This document shows positions 8,398 to 17,407 of a DNA stretch of 64,000 nt, one piece after another. The position numbers and the translations under genes were made by a program. The DNA is from Streptomyces bambusae. Lineage in GTDB: Bacteria > Actinomycetota > Actinomycetes > Streptomycetales > Streptomycetaceae. The stretch covers positions 62,001-126,000 of the forward strand of contig NZ_JAJAUZ010000016.1 of the NCBI RefSeq assembly GCF_020532645.1, written 5' to 3'. Each line of letters starts with the position of its first letter. The stretch's first letter is position 1. The notes below the pieces were generated by a model. That model worked only from the letters and a program-made list of their open reading frames with translations. It was not told where the DNA came from and did not search any database.

Positions 8398-10245
8398 CTA
8401 CTCCACGGTCACCGACTTCGCGAGGTTACGCGGCTGGTCGACCTCGTTGCCGCGCGCCGTGGCCAGCTCGCACGCGAACACCTGCAACGGCACCGTCGCC
8501 ACCAGCGGCTGGAGCAGGGTGGGCGTGGCCGGGATCCGGATCAGGTGGTCGGCGTACGGGACCACCGCCTCGTCGCCGGTCTCCGCGATCACGATGGTGC
8601 GCGCCCCGCGGGCCCGGATCTCCTGGATGTTCGACACGATCTTGTCGTGCAGCACCGACCGGCCGCGCGGCGACGGCACGACCACCACCACGGGCAGGTC
8701 GTCCTCGATCAGCGCGATCGGCCCGTGCTTCAGCTCGCCCGCCGCGAACCCCTCGGCGTGCATGTACGCGAGCTCCTTCAGCTTGAGCGCGCCCTCCAGG
8801 GCCACCGGGTAGCCCACGTGCCGGCCGAGGAACAGCACGGTGTCCTTGTGCGCCAGGGACCGCGCCAGCTCCCGCACCGGCTCCATGGTCTCCAGGACCA
8901 CGTCCACGGCCGCCGCGATGTCGGACAGCTCGCGGATCACCGCGAGGATCTCGTCGCCCCACTTGGTGCCGCGGACCTGCCCCAGGTAGAGGGCCACCAG
9001 GTAGCAGGCGACCAGCTGGGTCAGGAAGGCCTTGGTGGAGGCGACCGCCACCTCCGGACCGGCGTGCGTGTAGAGCACGGCGTCCGACTCGCGCGGGATG
9101 GTGGATCCGTTCGTGTTGCAGACCGCGAGCACCCGGGCGCCCTGCTCGCGGGCGTGCCGCAGCGCCATGAGGGTGTCCATCGTCTCGCCGGACTGCGAGA
9201 TCGCGATGACGAGGGTGCGCTGGTCGAGGATCGGGTCGCGGTAGCGGAACTCGCTGGCCAGCTCGGTCTCGCAGGGGATCCGCGTCCAGTGCTCGATGGC
9301 CAGCTTGGCGATCATCCCGGCGTGGTACGCGGTCCCGCAGGCCACGATGACGACCTTGTCGACCTCGCGCAGCACCGCGTCGGGGATCCGGACCTCGTCG
9401 AGGGTCAGCAGCCCGCTGCCGTCGATCCGGCCGAGCAGCGTGTCGGCGACCGCCTTGGGCTGCTCGGCGATCTCCTTCAGCATGAAGTAGTCGTAGCCGC
9501 CCTTCTCGGCCGCCGACGCGTCCCAGTCCACGTGGTAGGCCCGCACCTCGGCCGGCGCGCCGAAGAAGTCGGTGACCGTCACCCCGTCCCGGCGCAGCTC
9601 CACGACCTGGTCCTGGCCGAGTTCGAGCGCGGACCGGGTGTGGGCGATGAACGCGGCGACGTCGGAGGCGAGGAACGCCTCGCCCTCGCCGACGCCCACC
9701 ACCAGCGGCGAGTTCCGGCGGGCCCCGACGACCGTGTCCGGCTCGTCGGCGTGTACGGCCACCAGGGTGAACGCGCCGTCCAGGCGCCGGCAGACCTGCC
9801 GCATGGCCTCGGCGAGGTCCCCCGTGGAGGAGAACGCCTCGGCGAGCAGGTGCGAGACCACCTCGGTGTCGGTGTCGGAGTCCAGCCGGTGCCCGCGCCC
9901 GGCCAGTTCGTCGCGCAGGGCCGCGAAGTTCTCGATGATGCCGTTGTGGACGACGGCGACCCGGCCCGCGTTGTCGAGGTGGGGGTGGGCGTTGGCGTCG
10001 GTGGGCCCGCCGTGGGTGGCCCAGCGGGTGTGCCCGATCCCGGTGGAGCCGGTCGGCAACGGCCGTCCCACCAGCTCCTTTTCGAGGTTGACGAGTTTGC
10101 CGGCCTTCTTGGCGGCGGCGAGTCCGCCGTCCGCGAGCACGGCCACGCCGGCCGAGTCGTAGCCCCGGTACTCCAGTCGCTTCAGCCCGGCGATGACCAC
10201 ATCGAGCGCAGACTGCGCTCCTACGTAACCCACGATTCCGCACAT
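8398..10245 (-). CDS. glmS: Glutamine--fructose-6-phosphate aminotransferase (isomerizing)
   Basis: First committed step to UDP-GlcNAc. I set the start at the ATG at 10245 because it places the glutamine-amidotransferase nucleophile as Cys2 (MCGIVGYVG) and gives 615 residues, the family length; the open frame extends further upstream. The N-terminal Ntn-hydrolase domain is followed by two SIS sugar-isomerase domains (IAISQSGETMDTL in the first) and ends ARGNEVDQPRNLAKSVTVE. No glmS ribozyme-like leader is apparent in the 112 bp upstream. Confidence 0.97.
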   Translation of the reverse strand: MCGIVGYVGAQSALDVVIAGLKRLEYRGYDSAGVAVLADGGLAAAKKAGKLVNLEKELVGRPLPTGSTGIGHTRWATHGGPTDANAHPHLDNAGRVAVVHNGIIENFAALRDELAGRGHRLDSDTDTEVVSHLLAEAFSSTGDLAEAMRQVCRRLDGAFTLVAVHADEPDTVVGARRNSPLVVGVGEGEAFLASDVAAFIAHTRSALELGQDQVVELRRDGVTVTDFFGAPAEVRAYHVDWDASAAEKGGYDYFMLKEIAEQPKAVADTLLGRIDGSGLLTLDEVRIPDAVLREVDKVVIVACGTAYHAGMIAKLAIEHWTRIPCETELASEFRYRDPILDQRTLVIAISQSGETMDTLMALRHAREQGARVLAVCNTNGSTIPRESDAVLYTHAGPEVAVASTKAFLTQLVACYLVALYLGQVRGTKWGDEILAVIRELSDIAAAVDVVLETMEPVRELARSLAHKDTVLFLGRHVGYPVALEGALKLKELAYMHAEGFAAGELKHGPIALIEDDLPVVVVVPSPRGRSVLHDKIVSNIQEIRARGARTIVIAETGDEAVVPYADHLIRIPATPTLLQPLVATVPLQVFACELATARGNEVDQPRNLAKSVTVE

Positions 10246-10300
10246 GGGCGGCAGGGTACGCCCGTACCGCCCGGCCGCAAGGGATGCGGACACGCCGAAA

Positions 10301-10332
10301 ACCCCGCCCCGGCACGGCTGCCGGAGCGGGGT
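10301..10332 (-). terminator. Hairpin terminator of the lipoprotein gene
   Basis: CCCCGCcCCGGCA pairs with TGCCGGaGCGGGG around a CGGC loop, one internal mismatch, 25 bp past the lipoprotein stop and 55 bp before glmS. Confidence 0.7.
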
Positions 10333-10357
10333 TGCCGCCCGTTCGGGTGAAAGCGCG

Positions 10358-11125
10358 TCAGCCGAGCTTCTTGGCCTGCGCCTCGATGACCTTGGCCGGC
10401 AGCTCCTTGACGGCACCGCCGAGGCTGAACGTGAAGAAGCTGGACAGCGTGCCGCCCTGACGGGTCACGGCGACGTTGTACACGATCGTCATGCCCTCGC
10501 CGTCCACGGTGATTTCGAAGGCGGTGGCCTCCTCGCCGGCGGTGAGCGGCAGCGGCGCCACCTTCGTGATCTTCGACTTCTCGCCGTCCTGCGTCACGGT
10601 GAACCCGCCGGCGCAGTCCGTACCCGCCTTCTTGACGGCGGCGAGCTGCTCGGCCGCCGCGCCGCCCGCGTACGAGCCGAGGACCACGCGGGTCGCGGGC
10701 GACTTCAGCGCGTTCAGGCCGGCCAGCGCCTTCTGCTCCGGGGTCTGGGCCTTGCCGCCTTCGGCCGGGATCAGCACGGCGGAGCGCATGACCTTCGCGG
10801 CCGGGCTGCCCAGCGGCCCGCTGACGGCGTCGGCGAGCGCCTGGCACTCGGTCTTGTCGGAGGCGGCCTTGCCGGCGGCGGCGAGCTTGCCCGACGGGTT
10901 CTTCTCGACCTTGTACTCCGGCAGGTCGGCCTGCTCGACGGCCGCCTTCTCCAGCTCGGCGGCGGTGAGGACCTTGGCGGGCGCGCTGCTCGCGGCACCC
11001 TTGTCCGCGGCCTTGCCGTCCTTCTTCTCCTCCGCCTTGTCGGAGGAGCCGCAGGCCGAGACGAGCAGGGCCAGCGACACGGCGGAGACGGTCATCGCAC
11101 CACGGCGAACAAAAGCAGAGCGCAC
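10358..11125 (-). CDS. Secreted lipoprotein of unknown function
   Basis: 255 residues from the GTG at 11125, with a GGGGGA ribosome-binding site. A short basic N-terminus and hydrophobic stretch lead to the lipobox LVSAC (residues 18-22 or so), followed by a Lys/Ala-rich tether. The remaining domain (about 180 residues) has two further Cys and no motif I can assign. It faces coaA divergently across 268 bp and ends in its own terminator before glmS, so it appears to be a single-gene unit. Expected at the outer face of the cell membrane. Confidence 0.85.
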   Translation of the reverse strand: MRSAFVRRGAMTVSAVSLALLVSACGSSDKAEEKKDGKAADKGAASSAPAKVLTAAELEKAAVEQADLPEYKVEKNPSGKLAAAGKAASDKTECQALADAVSGPLGSPAAKVMRSAVLIPAEGGKAQTPEQKALAGLNALKSPATRVVLGSYAGGAAAEQLAAVKKAGTDCAGGFTVTQDGEKSKITKVAPLPLTAGEEATAFEITVDGEGMTIVYNVAVTRQGGTLSSFFTFSLGGAVKELPAKVIEAQAKKLG

Positions 11126-11393
11126 GGAAGGATCCCCCGGTGAGAAAGCGAAAACAGCAGGACCCCGGCGACCGGGGCCGACAGAAAACCTACGGCCGGC
11201 GCGCCCGGGCCCTCCACCCAATATCAAGATCGTTGCGCGCGTGAGACCGGGCCAGTCCCCAATCGAGACCAAGATCAGCACAACCCCCCGGCCCTTCACC
11301 GGCCCTCCACACCGCGGCCACGGACCGGCCCGCACAGGGCCACGTGACCGACCCCACGGCCCACAACCACCCGCAGGCGACGACAATGGCGTT

Positions 11394-12389
11394 GTGATCA
11401 CTTCGCCGCCACGAAGCGGAACCGACCGGCGCCGGACCGAGGCGTCGCCGTACGTAGACCTCACCCGGGCCGAGTGGAGCGCGCTGCGCGAGCGCACCCC
11501 GCTGCCGCTGACCGCCGAGGAGGTCGAGCGCCTCCGGGGACTCGGGGACGTCATCGACCTCGACGAGGTCCGCGACGTCTACCTGCCGCTCTCCCGCCTG
11601 CTCAACCTGTACGTCGGCGCGACGAGCAACCTGCGCGGCGCCCTCAACACCTTCCTCGGGGACGCCGGGAACGGGCACGGTGCCCAGCGCGGCACCCCGT
11701 TCGTCATAGGTGTCGCCGGCAGCGTGGCCGTGGGCAAGTCCACCGTCGCACGCCTCCTCCAGGCCCTGCTCGCCCGCTGGCCCGAGCACCCGCGCGTCGA
11801 ACTGGTCACCACCGACGGGTTCCTGTACCCGATGCAGGAGCTGCGCGAGCGCGGCCTGACGTCCCGCAAGGGCTTCCCCGAGTCGTACGACCGGCGCGCA
11901 CTGACCCGGTTCGTGGCCGACATCAAGGCGGGCAAGGACGAGGTCACCGCGCCCGTCTACTCGCACCTGATCTACGACATCGTGCCCGGCGAGCGGCTGG
12001 TCGTGCGCCGCCCGGACATCCTCATCGTCGAGGGCCTGAACGTGCTCCAGCCGGCCCTGCCCGGCAAGGACGGCCGCACCCGGGTCGGCCTCGCCGACTT
12101 CTTCGACTTCAGCGTGTACGTCGACGCCCGGGCCGAGGACATCGAGCGCTGGTACCTCAACCGGTTCGCCAAGCTCCGCGAGACCGCGTTCCAGAATCCT
12201 TTCTCCTACTTCCGGAAGTACACCCAGGTCTCCGAGGAGGAGGCGATGGACTACGCCCGCACGATGTGGCGCACCATCAACCGCCCCAACCTCCTGGAGA
12301 ACGTGGCCCCCACCCGCGGCCGCGCCAACCTGATCATCCGCAAGGGGCCCGACCACAAGGTGCAGCGGCTCAGCCTCCGCAAGCTCTAG
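11394..12389 (+). CDS. coaA: Pantothenate kinase, type I
   Basis: ATP-dependent phosphorylation of pantothenate, first step to CoA. Walker [13 protein letters not shown] at residues 106-117, then [27 protein letters not shown] and [12 protein letters not shown], all in the order of prokaryotic CoaA. 331 residues from the GTG at 11394. A tiny ATG-GCG-TTG-TGA frame (11386-11397) overlaps this start in another frame. Confidence 0.95.
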   Translation: MITSPPRSGTDRRRTEASPYVDLTRAEWSALRERTPLPLTAEEVERLRGLGDVIDLDEVRDVYLPLSRLLNLYVGATSNLRGALNTFLGDAGNGHGAQRGTPFVIGVAGSVAVGKSTVARLLQALLARWPEHPRVELVTTDGFLYPMQELRERGLTSRKGFPESYDRRALTRFVADIKAGKDEVTAPVYSHLIYDIVPGERLVVRRPDILIVEGLNVLQPALPGKDGRTRVGLADFFDFSVYVDARAEDIERWYLNRFAKLRETAFQNPFSYFRKYTQVSEEEAMDYARTMWRTINRPNLLENVAPTRGRANLIIRKGPDHKVQRLSLRKL

Positions 12390-12412
12390 GGCCGTGTGGT
12401 TAGGGTGCGGGC

Positions 12413-13378
12413 ATGCTGCACCTGCGGATCATCAGTCCGGCCGATCGCACCGAGGCCGTCCTCGCGGCCATCGGCGCGACGGTCGGGACCACCCATCTGG
12501 CCGTCCTGCCCGGGGCGGCCCGCGAGCCGCACGGCGACCTGGTCCTGTGCGACGTGGCCCGCGAGGCCGGTGACGAGCTCCTGAACGAGCTGCGGGCGCT
12601 CGGCATCGACCGGGACGGCTCGGTCGCGGTCGAGAACATCGACCTGTCCCTGTCGGCACGCGCCGACCGGGCCGAGGAGGAGGCCCCCGGCGAGGCCGCC
12701 GACGCGGTGATCTGGGAGCAGTTGTCGGAGGCCACCCACGAGGAGTCCACCCTCACCATCACCTACGCCGCCTTCATGATCGTCGCCACGATGATCGCGG
12801 CCTGCGGTGTGGCCCTCGACAACGCCATCCTGATCGTGGGCGCGATGGCGGTGGGCCCGGAGTTCGGGCCACTGGCCGGCATCTGCACCGGACTGGTGCA
12901 GCGCGCGCCGCGGCTGGCGCTGCGTTCGCTGGTCGCCCTGCTGATCGGGTTCGCCGCGGCGATCGTGGGGACCACGGTGTTCAGCCTGGTGATGGACGCG
13001 CTCGGGATGTTCGAGCCGGGGATGCTCGACGCGGCGCGGCCGAACACCAGCTTCATCTGGCAGCCCGACCCGTTCTCGTTCGTGGTGGCGCTGCTGGCCG
13101 GCGTGGCCGGGGTGCTGTCGCTGACCTCCGCGAAGGCCGGCGCGCTGGTGGGCGTGGCGATCTCGGTGACCACGATCCCGGCCGCCGCCAACGCGGCGCT
13201 CGCCCTCAGCTACGGCGACCTGGCGCAGATGTGGGGCTCGGCCGAGCAGCTGATGCTGAACCTGCTCGGCATCATCCTGGCCGGCTGCCTGACCCTCGTC
13301 GGCTGGAAACTGCTGTGGCGCACCCAGCAGGGCCGGATGAGCCGGCGGCCGGGTGCGCCACGAGGCACACGGAAGTGA
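12413..13378 (+). CDS. DUF389 family membrane protein
   Basis: 321 residues. The N-terminal cytoplasmic region (about 110 residues) matches the DUF389 layout, followed by roughly six transmembrane helices beginning near TITYAAFMIVATMIAACGVA, with the family-like segments LIVGAMAVGPEFGPLAG and LTSAKAGALVGVAISVTTIP. Function of the family is unknown. It starts 23 bp after coaA and probably shares its transcript; it converges on glmM with a 28-bp gap. Confidence 0.88.
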   Translation: MLHLRIISPADRTEAVLAAIGATVGTTHLAVLPGAAREPHGDLVLCDVAREAGDELLNELRALGIDRDGSVAVENIDLSLSARADRAEEEAPGEAADAVIWEQLSEATHEESTLTITYAAFMIVATMIAACGVALDNAILIVGAMAVGPEFGPLAGICTGLVQRAPRLALRSLVALLIGFAAAIVGTTVFSLVMDALGMFEPGMLDAARPNTSFIWQPDPFSFVVALLAGVAGVLSLTSAKAGALVGVAISVTTIPAAANAALALSYGDLAQMWGSAEQLMLNLLGIILAGCLTLVGWKLLWRTQQGRMSRRPGAPRGTRK

Positions 13379-13406
13379 GGGTCAGGCAGGATCCGGAAGA
13401 GACGGC

Positions 13407-14765
13407 CTAGCCGAGCGCGGACTTGACGGCGTCGGCCAGGCGGCCGGCGACGGCGTGCGCCTGCTCGATGTCGGCGGCCTCGACCATCACGCGGACCAGC
13501 GGCTCGGTGCCCGACGGGCGCAGCAGGACGCGGCCGGTGGAGCCCAGTTCCCGCTCGGCCTCGGCGACGGCGGCGGCCAGCTCGCCGGAGGTGGTGACGC
13601 GGGACTTGTCGACGTCCGGCACGTTGATCAGGATCTGCGGCAGCCGGTTCATGACGGCCGCCAGCTCGGCGAGGGTGCTGCCGGTCGCGGCCACCCGGGC
13701 GGCGAGCATCAGACCGGTCAGGGTGCCGTCGCCGGTGGTCGCGTGGTCGAGGATGATCACGTGGCCGGACTGCTCGCCGCCGAGGGCGTAGCCGTGCTCC
13801 TTCATCGACTCCAGCACGTAGCGGTCGCCGACGCCGGTCTGGACGAGGGAGATGCCGCGCTCCTCCATGGCCAGCTTGAAACCGAGGTTCGACATCACGG
13901 TCGCGACGACGGTGTCGCCGCGCAGGGTGCCGGCCTCGCGCATGGCGAGCGCCAGCACGGTGAGGATCTGGTCGCCGTCGATCTCGTTGCCGAAGGCGTC
14001 CACGGCCAGGCAGCGGTCGGCGTCGCCGTCGTGGGCGATGCCCAGGTCGGCGCCGTGCTCGACGACGGCCGCCTTGAGCAGGCCCAGGTGGGTGGAGCCG
14101 CAGCCGTCGTTGATGTTCAGGCCGTCCGGCTCGGCGCCGATGGTGACGACCTCGGCCCCGGCCCGGGCGAACGCCTCGGGGGACACGAACGCGGCCGCGC
14201 CGTGCGCCTCGTCCAGGACGACCTTCAGGCCGTCGAGGCGGTTGGGCAGGGCGCCGATCAGGTGGGCGACGTACTTCTCGAAGCCCTCGGTGTAGTCGGA
14301 GACCCGGCCCACGCCGGCGCCGGTCGGGCGGTCCCAGGGGGCACCGGTGCGGTGCTCCTCGTAGACGGCCTCGATCTTGTCCTCGAGGTCGTCGGCGAGC
14401 TTGTGGCCGCCGCGGGCGAAGAACTTGATGCCGTTGTCCGGCATGGCGTTGTGGCTCGCGGAGAGCATGACGCCGAGGTCGGCGCCCAGCACACCGGTGA
14501 GATACGCCACCGCGGGGGTGGGCAGCACACCGACACGCAGAACGTCCACGCCGGCACTCGCGAGGCCGGCCACCACGGCCGCTTCCAGGAACTCGCCGGA
14601 GGCGCGGGGGTCGCGGCCGACCACGGCGGTCGGGCGGTGCCCTTCGAAGGTGCCCGCCTCGGCGAGCACGTGTGCGGCCGCCACGGACAGGCCGAGAGCG
14701 AGCTCAGCCGTCAGATCCGCGTTCGCGACGCCGCGTACACCGTCCGTACCGAAGAGTCGTCCCAC
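13407..14765 (-). CDS. glmM: Phosphoglucosamine mutase
   Basis: Converts glucosamine-6-P to glucosamine-1-P for UDP-GlcNAc, the step after GlmS. The phosphoserine is S104 in [15 protein letters not shown], the Mg loop is [11 protein letters not shown], and the C-terminal phosphate-binding loop [15 protein letters not shown] is present. 452 residues. The rpsI terminator lies between it and rpsI, so it probably has its own promoter in 14766-14830, where TATATC could be a -10 element without a convincing -35. Confidence 0.96.
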   Translation of the reverse strand: MGRLFGTDGVRGVANADLTAELALGLSVAAAHVLAEAGTFEGHRPTAVVGRDPRASGEFLEAAVVAGLASAGVDVLRVGVLPTPAVAYLTGVLGADLGVMLSASHNAMPDNGIKFFARGGHKLADDLEDKIEAVYEEHRTGAPWDRPTGAGVGRVSDYTEGFEKYVAHLIGALPNRLDGLKVVLDEAHGAAAFVSPEAFARAGAEVVTIGAEPDGLNINDGCGSTHLGLLKAAVVEHGADLGIAHDGDADRCLAVDAFGNEIDGDQILTVLALAMREAGTLRGDTVVATVMSNLGFKLAMEERGISLVQTGVGDRYVLESMKEHGYALGGEQSGHVIILDHATTGDGTLTGLMLAARVAATGSTLAELAAVMNRLPQILINVPDVDKSRVTTSGELAAAVAEAERELGSTGRVLLRPSGTEPLVRVMVEAADIEQAHAVAGRLADAVKSALG

Positions 14766-14830
14766 TGTTGTCCTCCGAGTTACCGAGTTCTGGTGCTTTC
14801 AGATATACGTCGCTTGTGGCGATAAACGAA

Positions 14831-14865
14831 CCGCCCCGGCAGCACAGAGTGTGCCGCCGGGGCGG
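14831..14865 (-). terminator. Terminator of the rplM-rpsI operon
   Basis: 15-bp stem with one mismatch (CCGCCCCGGCaGCAC / GTGCcGCCGGGGCGG) and a 5-nt loop, 25 bp after the rpsI stop. Confidence 0.85.
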
Positions 14866-14890
14866 ATTCGTGCAGAGCAGCAGGCGGAGA

Positions 14891-15406
14891 TTAGCGCTTG
14901 CTGTACTGCGGAGCCTTGCGGGCCTTCTTGAGACCGGCCTTCTTGCGCTCGACCGCACGGTCGTCGCGGGAGAGGAAGCCGGCCTTCTTCAGCGGGCCGC
15001 GGTTGTTCTCCACGTCCGCCTCGTTGAGGGCGCGGGCCACGCCGAGGCGCAGAGCGCCGGCCTGACCGGAGACGCCGCCACCCGCGATGCGGGCGATGAC
15101 GTCGTAGCGGCCGTCAAGCTCGAGCACCTTGAAGGGCTCGTTGACTTCCTGCTGGTGCACCTTGTTCGGGAAGTAGTCCTCGAGGGTGCGACCGTTGATC
15201 TTCCACTTGCCGGTGCCCGGAACGATCCGGACGCGGGCGATGGCGTTCTTGCGACGGCCCAGGCCGGCGGCCGGCTGCGGGTCGCCGAAGCGCGAGGCGA
15301 GGGACTCGGAGGTGTAGTCACCCTCCGGGGCCTCGGACTCGAAGGTGGTCACAGCGTCGTAGGTCTCGTCGCCCTCGATGGGGGTCTCGACGGTGGTCTC
15401 GGCCAC
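14891..15406 (-). CDS. rpsI: 30S ribosomal protein S9
   Basis: The C-terminal 128 residues are a canonical S9 ([17 protein letters not shown], the C-terminal QYSKR tail that reaches the P-site tRNA). The first 45 or so residues form an acidic, Thr-rich extension common in actinobacterial S9. 171 residues in all. Located 42 bp downstream of rplM in the conserved rplM-rpsI pair. Confidence 0.97.
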   Translation of the reverse strand: MAETTVETPIEGDETYDAVTTFESEAPEGDYTSESLASRFGDPQPAAGLGRRKNAIARVRIVPGTGKWKINGRTLEDYFPNKVHQQEVNEPFKVLELDGRYDVIARIAGGGVSGQAGALRLGVARALNEADVENNRGPLKKAGFLSRDDRAVERKKAGLKKARKAPQYSKR

Positions 15407-15448
15407 GATTCTCCTCAGAATTCTCTACGTCTTAGGGGGTGGCCGGAA

Positions 15449-15892
15449 TTACTGCGCGACCTGGGTGATCTCGAACGGCACCGGCTGCTGGGCAGCGTGG
15501 GGGTGCTGGTCGCCCGAGTAGACCTTCAGCTTCGAGAGCATCTGACGGCCCAGGGAGTTCTTCGGGAGCATGCCCTTGACGGCCTTCTCGACGGCCTTCT
15601 CCGGGTTGTTCGTCAGCAGGTCGTCGTAACGGACGCTGCGGAGACCGCCCGGGAAGCCGGAGTGGCGGTACGCCATCTTCTGCTCGCGCTTGTTGCCGGA
15701 CAGGTGGACCTTGTCGGCGTTGACGATGATGACGAAGTCGCCCATGTCCATGTGAGGCGCATAGGTCGGCTTGTGCTTGCCGCGCAGGAGGGCAGCGGCC
15801 TGGGTCGCCAGACGGCCGAGGACGACGTCCTGGGCGTCAATGACGAGCCACTGGCGCGAGATGTCGCCGGGCTTGGGGCTGAACGTACGCAC
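15449..15892 (-). CDS. rplM: 50S ribosomal protein L13
   Basis: 147 residues, complete family match: [19 protein letters not shown] near the start, [18 protein letters not shown] and the [11 protein letters not shown] segment. First gene of the rplM-rpsI operon; its promoter is proposed at 16111-16140, leaving a leader of about 210 nt. Confidence 0.97.
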   Translation of the reverse strand: MRTFSPKPGDISRQWLVIDAQDVVLGRLATQAAALLRGKHKPTYAPHMDMGDFVIIVNADKVHLSGNKREQKMAYRHSGFPGGLRSVRYDDLLTNNPEKAVEKAVKGMLPKNSLGRQMLSKLKVYSGDQHPHAAQQPVPFEITQVAQ

Positions 15893-16110
15893 GCGTATGC
15901 CTTCGCTTCTTCAGTGGTGGGTCATCCCAGAGGGCGCTAGCCCCACGGGACGGGTCCTGACAGGGTCACCACGGACGATCACGACAGCCTTCGTTCGCAT
16001 CGGGGACGCAACCCTTGCGAACGGTTCGAACTGCTGGTCATCGGTCCGGTGGACCGGCGCAAGGCCCAATCACGTGAGAATGAGAAAGCCCATACGCATA
16101 ACAAACCAGC

Positions 16111-16140
16111 AGGATACCCAAGAGGACCCAATCGGGTCAA
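16111..16140 (-). promoter_or_regulatory. Housekeeping-type promoter for rplM-rpsI
   Basis: -35 TTGACC (16140-16135), 18-bp spacer, -10 TATCCT (16116-16111). It lies in an unusually AT-rich patch, and the TGA stop of the upstream membrane-protein gene is contained in the -35 hexamer. Confidence 0.55.
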
Positions 16141-17381
16141 AACGCGGTCCGCGATGCCGATGGATCCGGCGTCGCGGCGCACTCCGGTTCGGTCCTGGGT
16201 GGGGACCCCGCAGTTGTTACGGGCTCCAGAGTAACCCGACGCGAGCGCAGCGCACGACCCGCCAGCAGACCGGCGAGCGAGCAAAGCGTCGCCATGTCCC
16301 GGAACGCCCGGTTCCTTCCCTCCCACTCCGAGGGCCAGGGAACGCCCGCCGTCTGGGGCACCAGGGCCAGCCAGAACCAAGGGGAGCGCGGCATCGAGCC
16401 GTCCCGGACCCCCGAGGCCAGCAGCAGCGGGAGCACCACCAGGAGGTAGTGGTCGAAGGACGGCCGCGAGACCAGGAATGCGGCGAGCATCACCATGCAG
16501 GCCGTCTCCACCAGCCGCTCGGGCCCCTCGTCCGCGCGCCGCCAGCGCCGCCACGCGCACCAGAGCCCCGCAGCCGCCAGCAGCCCGGCGACGGCCACCG
16601 CCGCCGGCTGGGGCACACCGAGCCGCGGCAGGACCGCGACCGGCGAGGCGTCCCAGGGCAGCGCGAAGGAGTCCTGGCCCCGGAGCAGGAACGGCAGCGT
16701 CCTGGTGAAGAACAGCGAGGGCCGCGGCATCAGGGCCGCGCCCAGCAGCGAGGACCCCAGCGGCACCAGCACCACGGCGGCCAGCCCGCGCCACCGGCGG
16801 GCGAAGACGAACAGCAGCGCCACCGGCACCAGCATCGGCTTCGCCGCGACGGCCGCACCGACGATCAGCCCGGCCCGCACCCACCGCCCCCGGTGCGCGG
16901 CCAGCAGGGCCAGCGGCAGGGCGGCGGCGGAGAAGGAGGTCCAGTTCCCCAGCAGCACCAGATTGGCGTACGGCTCGTACGCGAGCGCCAGTACGGCGAG
17001 GCCCAGCACCCCGAACCGGCTGCGCAGCGGCACCGAGAAGATCCGCAGCGCCGCCCACCAGCCGACGGCCGGCAGCGCCGACGTCCCCAGCGGAACCAGG
17101 ATCCGCCGGACACCCGCCGGCACCAGCGCCTCCGGCACGGCCACGAGCACCGCGCTCGGGAAGTACAGGAAGCGCTTGTCGGCGTACGGGGACCTGCCGT
17201 CCAGCAGCGCGTCCGCCGCCCGGACCACGAAGGCGTTGTCCATGCCCCCGGCGGCGGTGCGCACCGAAACCGACACGGCCACCGCCACCAGCACGCCCGC
17301 AGCGGCCGGCCGCCAGAGCCGCGGAGCGGGCCCCAGCAACCACGCCCAGAAGGCGCCCTCGCCCCTCGTCTCCCAGCGCAT
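16137..17381 (-). CDS. Polytopic membrane glycosyltransferase-like protein (GT87/DUF2029 type)
   Basis: 414 residues with about 9-10 predicted transmembrane helices. Early in the sequence an extracytoplasmic loop contains DALLDGRSPYADKRFLYFP, the pattern of GT-C mannosyltransferases of the GT87 family that use polyprenyl-phosphate sugars. Short spacing (26 bp) after the ABC-F gene suggests one transcript. The C-terminal 35 residues are hydrophilic and Ala/Pro-rich. The sugar and acceptor cannot be read from sequence. Confidence 0.75.
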   Translation of the reverse strand: MRWETRGEGAFWAWLLGPAPRLWRPAAAGVLVAVAVSVSVRTAAGGMDNAFVVRAADALLDGRSPYADKRFLYFPSAVLVAVPEALVPAGVRRILVPLGTSALPAVGWWAALRIFSVPLRSRFGVLGLAVLALAYEPYANLVLLGNWTSFSAAALPLALLAAHRGRWVRAGLIVGAAVAAKPMLVPVALLFVFARRWRGLAAVVLVPLGSSLLGAALMPRPSLFFTRTLPFLLRGQDSFALPWDASPVAVLPRLGVPQPAAVAVAGLLAAAGLWCAWRRWRRADEGPERLVETACMVMLAAFLVSRPSFDHYLLVVLPLLLASGVRDGSMPRSPWFWLALVPQTAGVPWPSEWEGRNRAFRDMATLCSLAGLLAGRALRSRRVTLEPVTTAGSPPRTEPECAATPDPSASRTAF

Positions 17382-17407
17382 GGGTCAGAGACTAGGGCGC
17401 CCCGGGG

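Noticed and set aside
7972..10350. Plus-strand open frame of 792 codons
   Set aside because: Shadow of acpS and glmS.
15893..16136. AT-rich patch upstream of rplM as possible foreign DNA
   Set aside because: Short and explained by promoter sequence.
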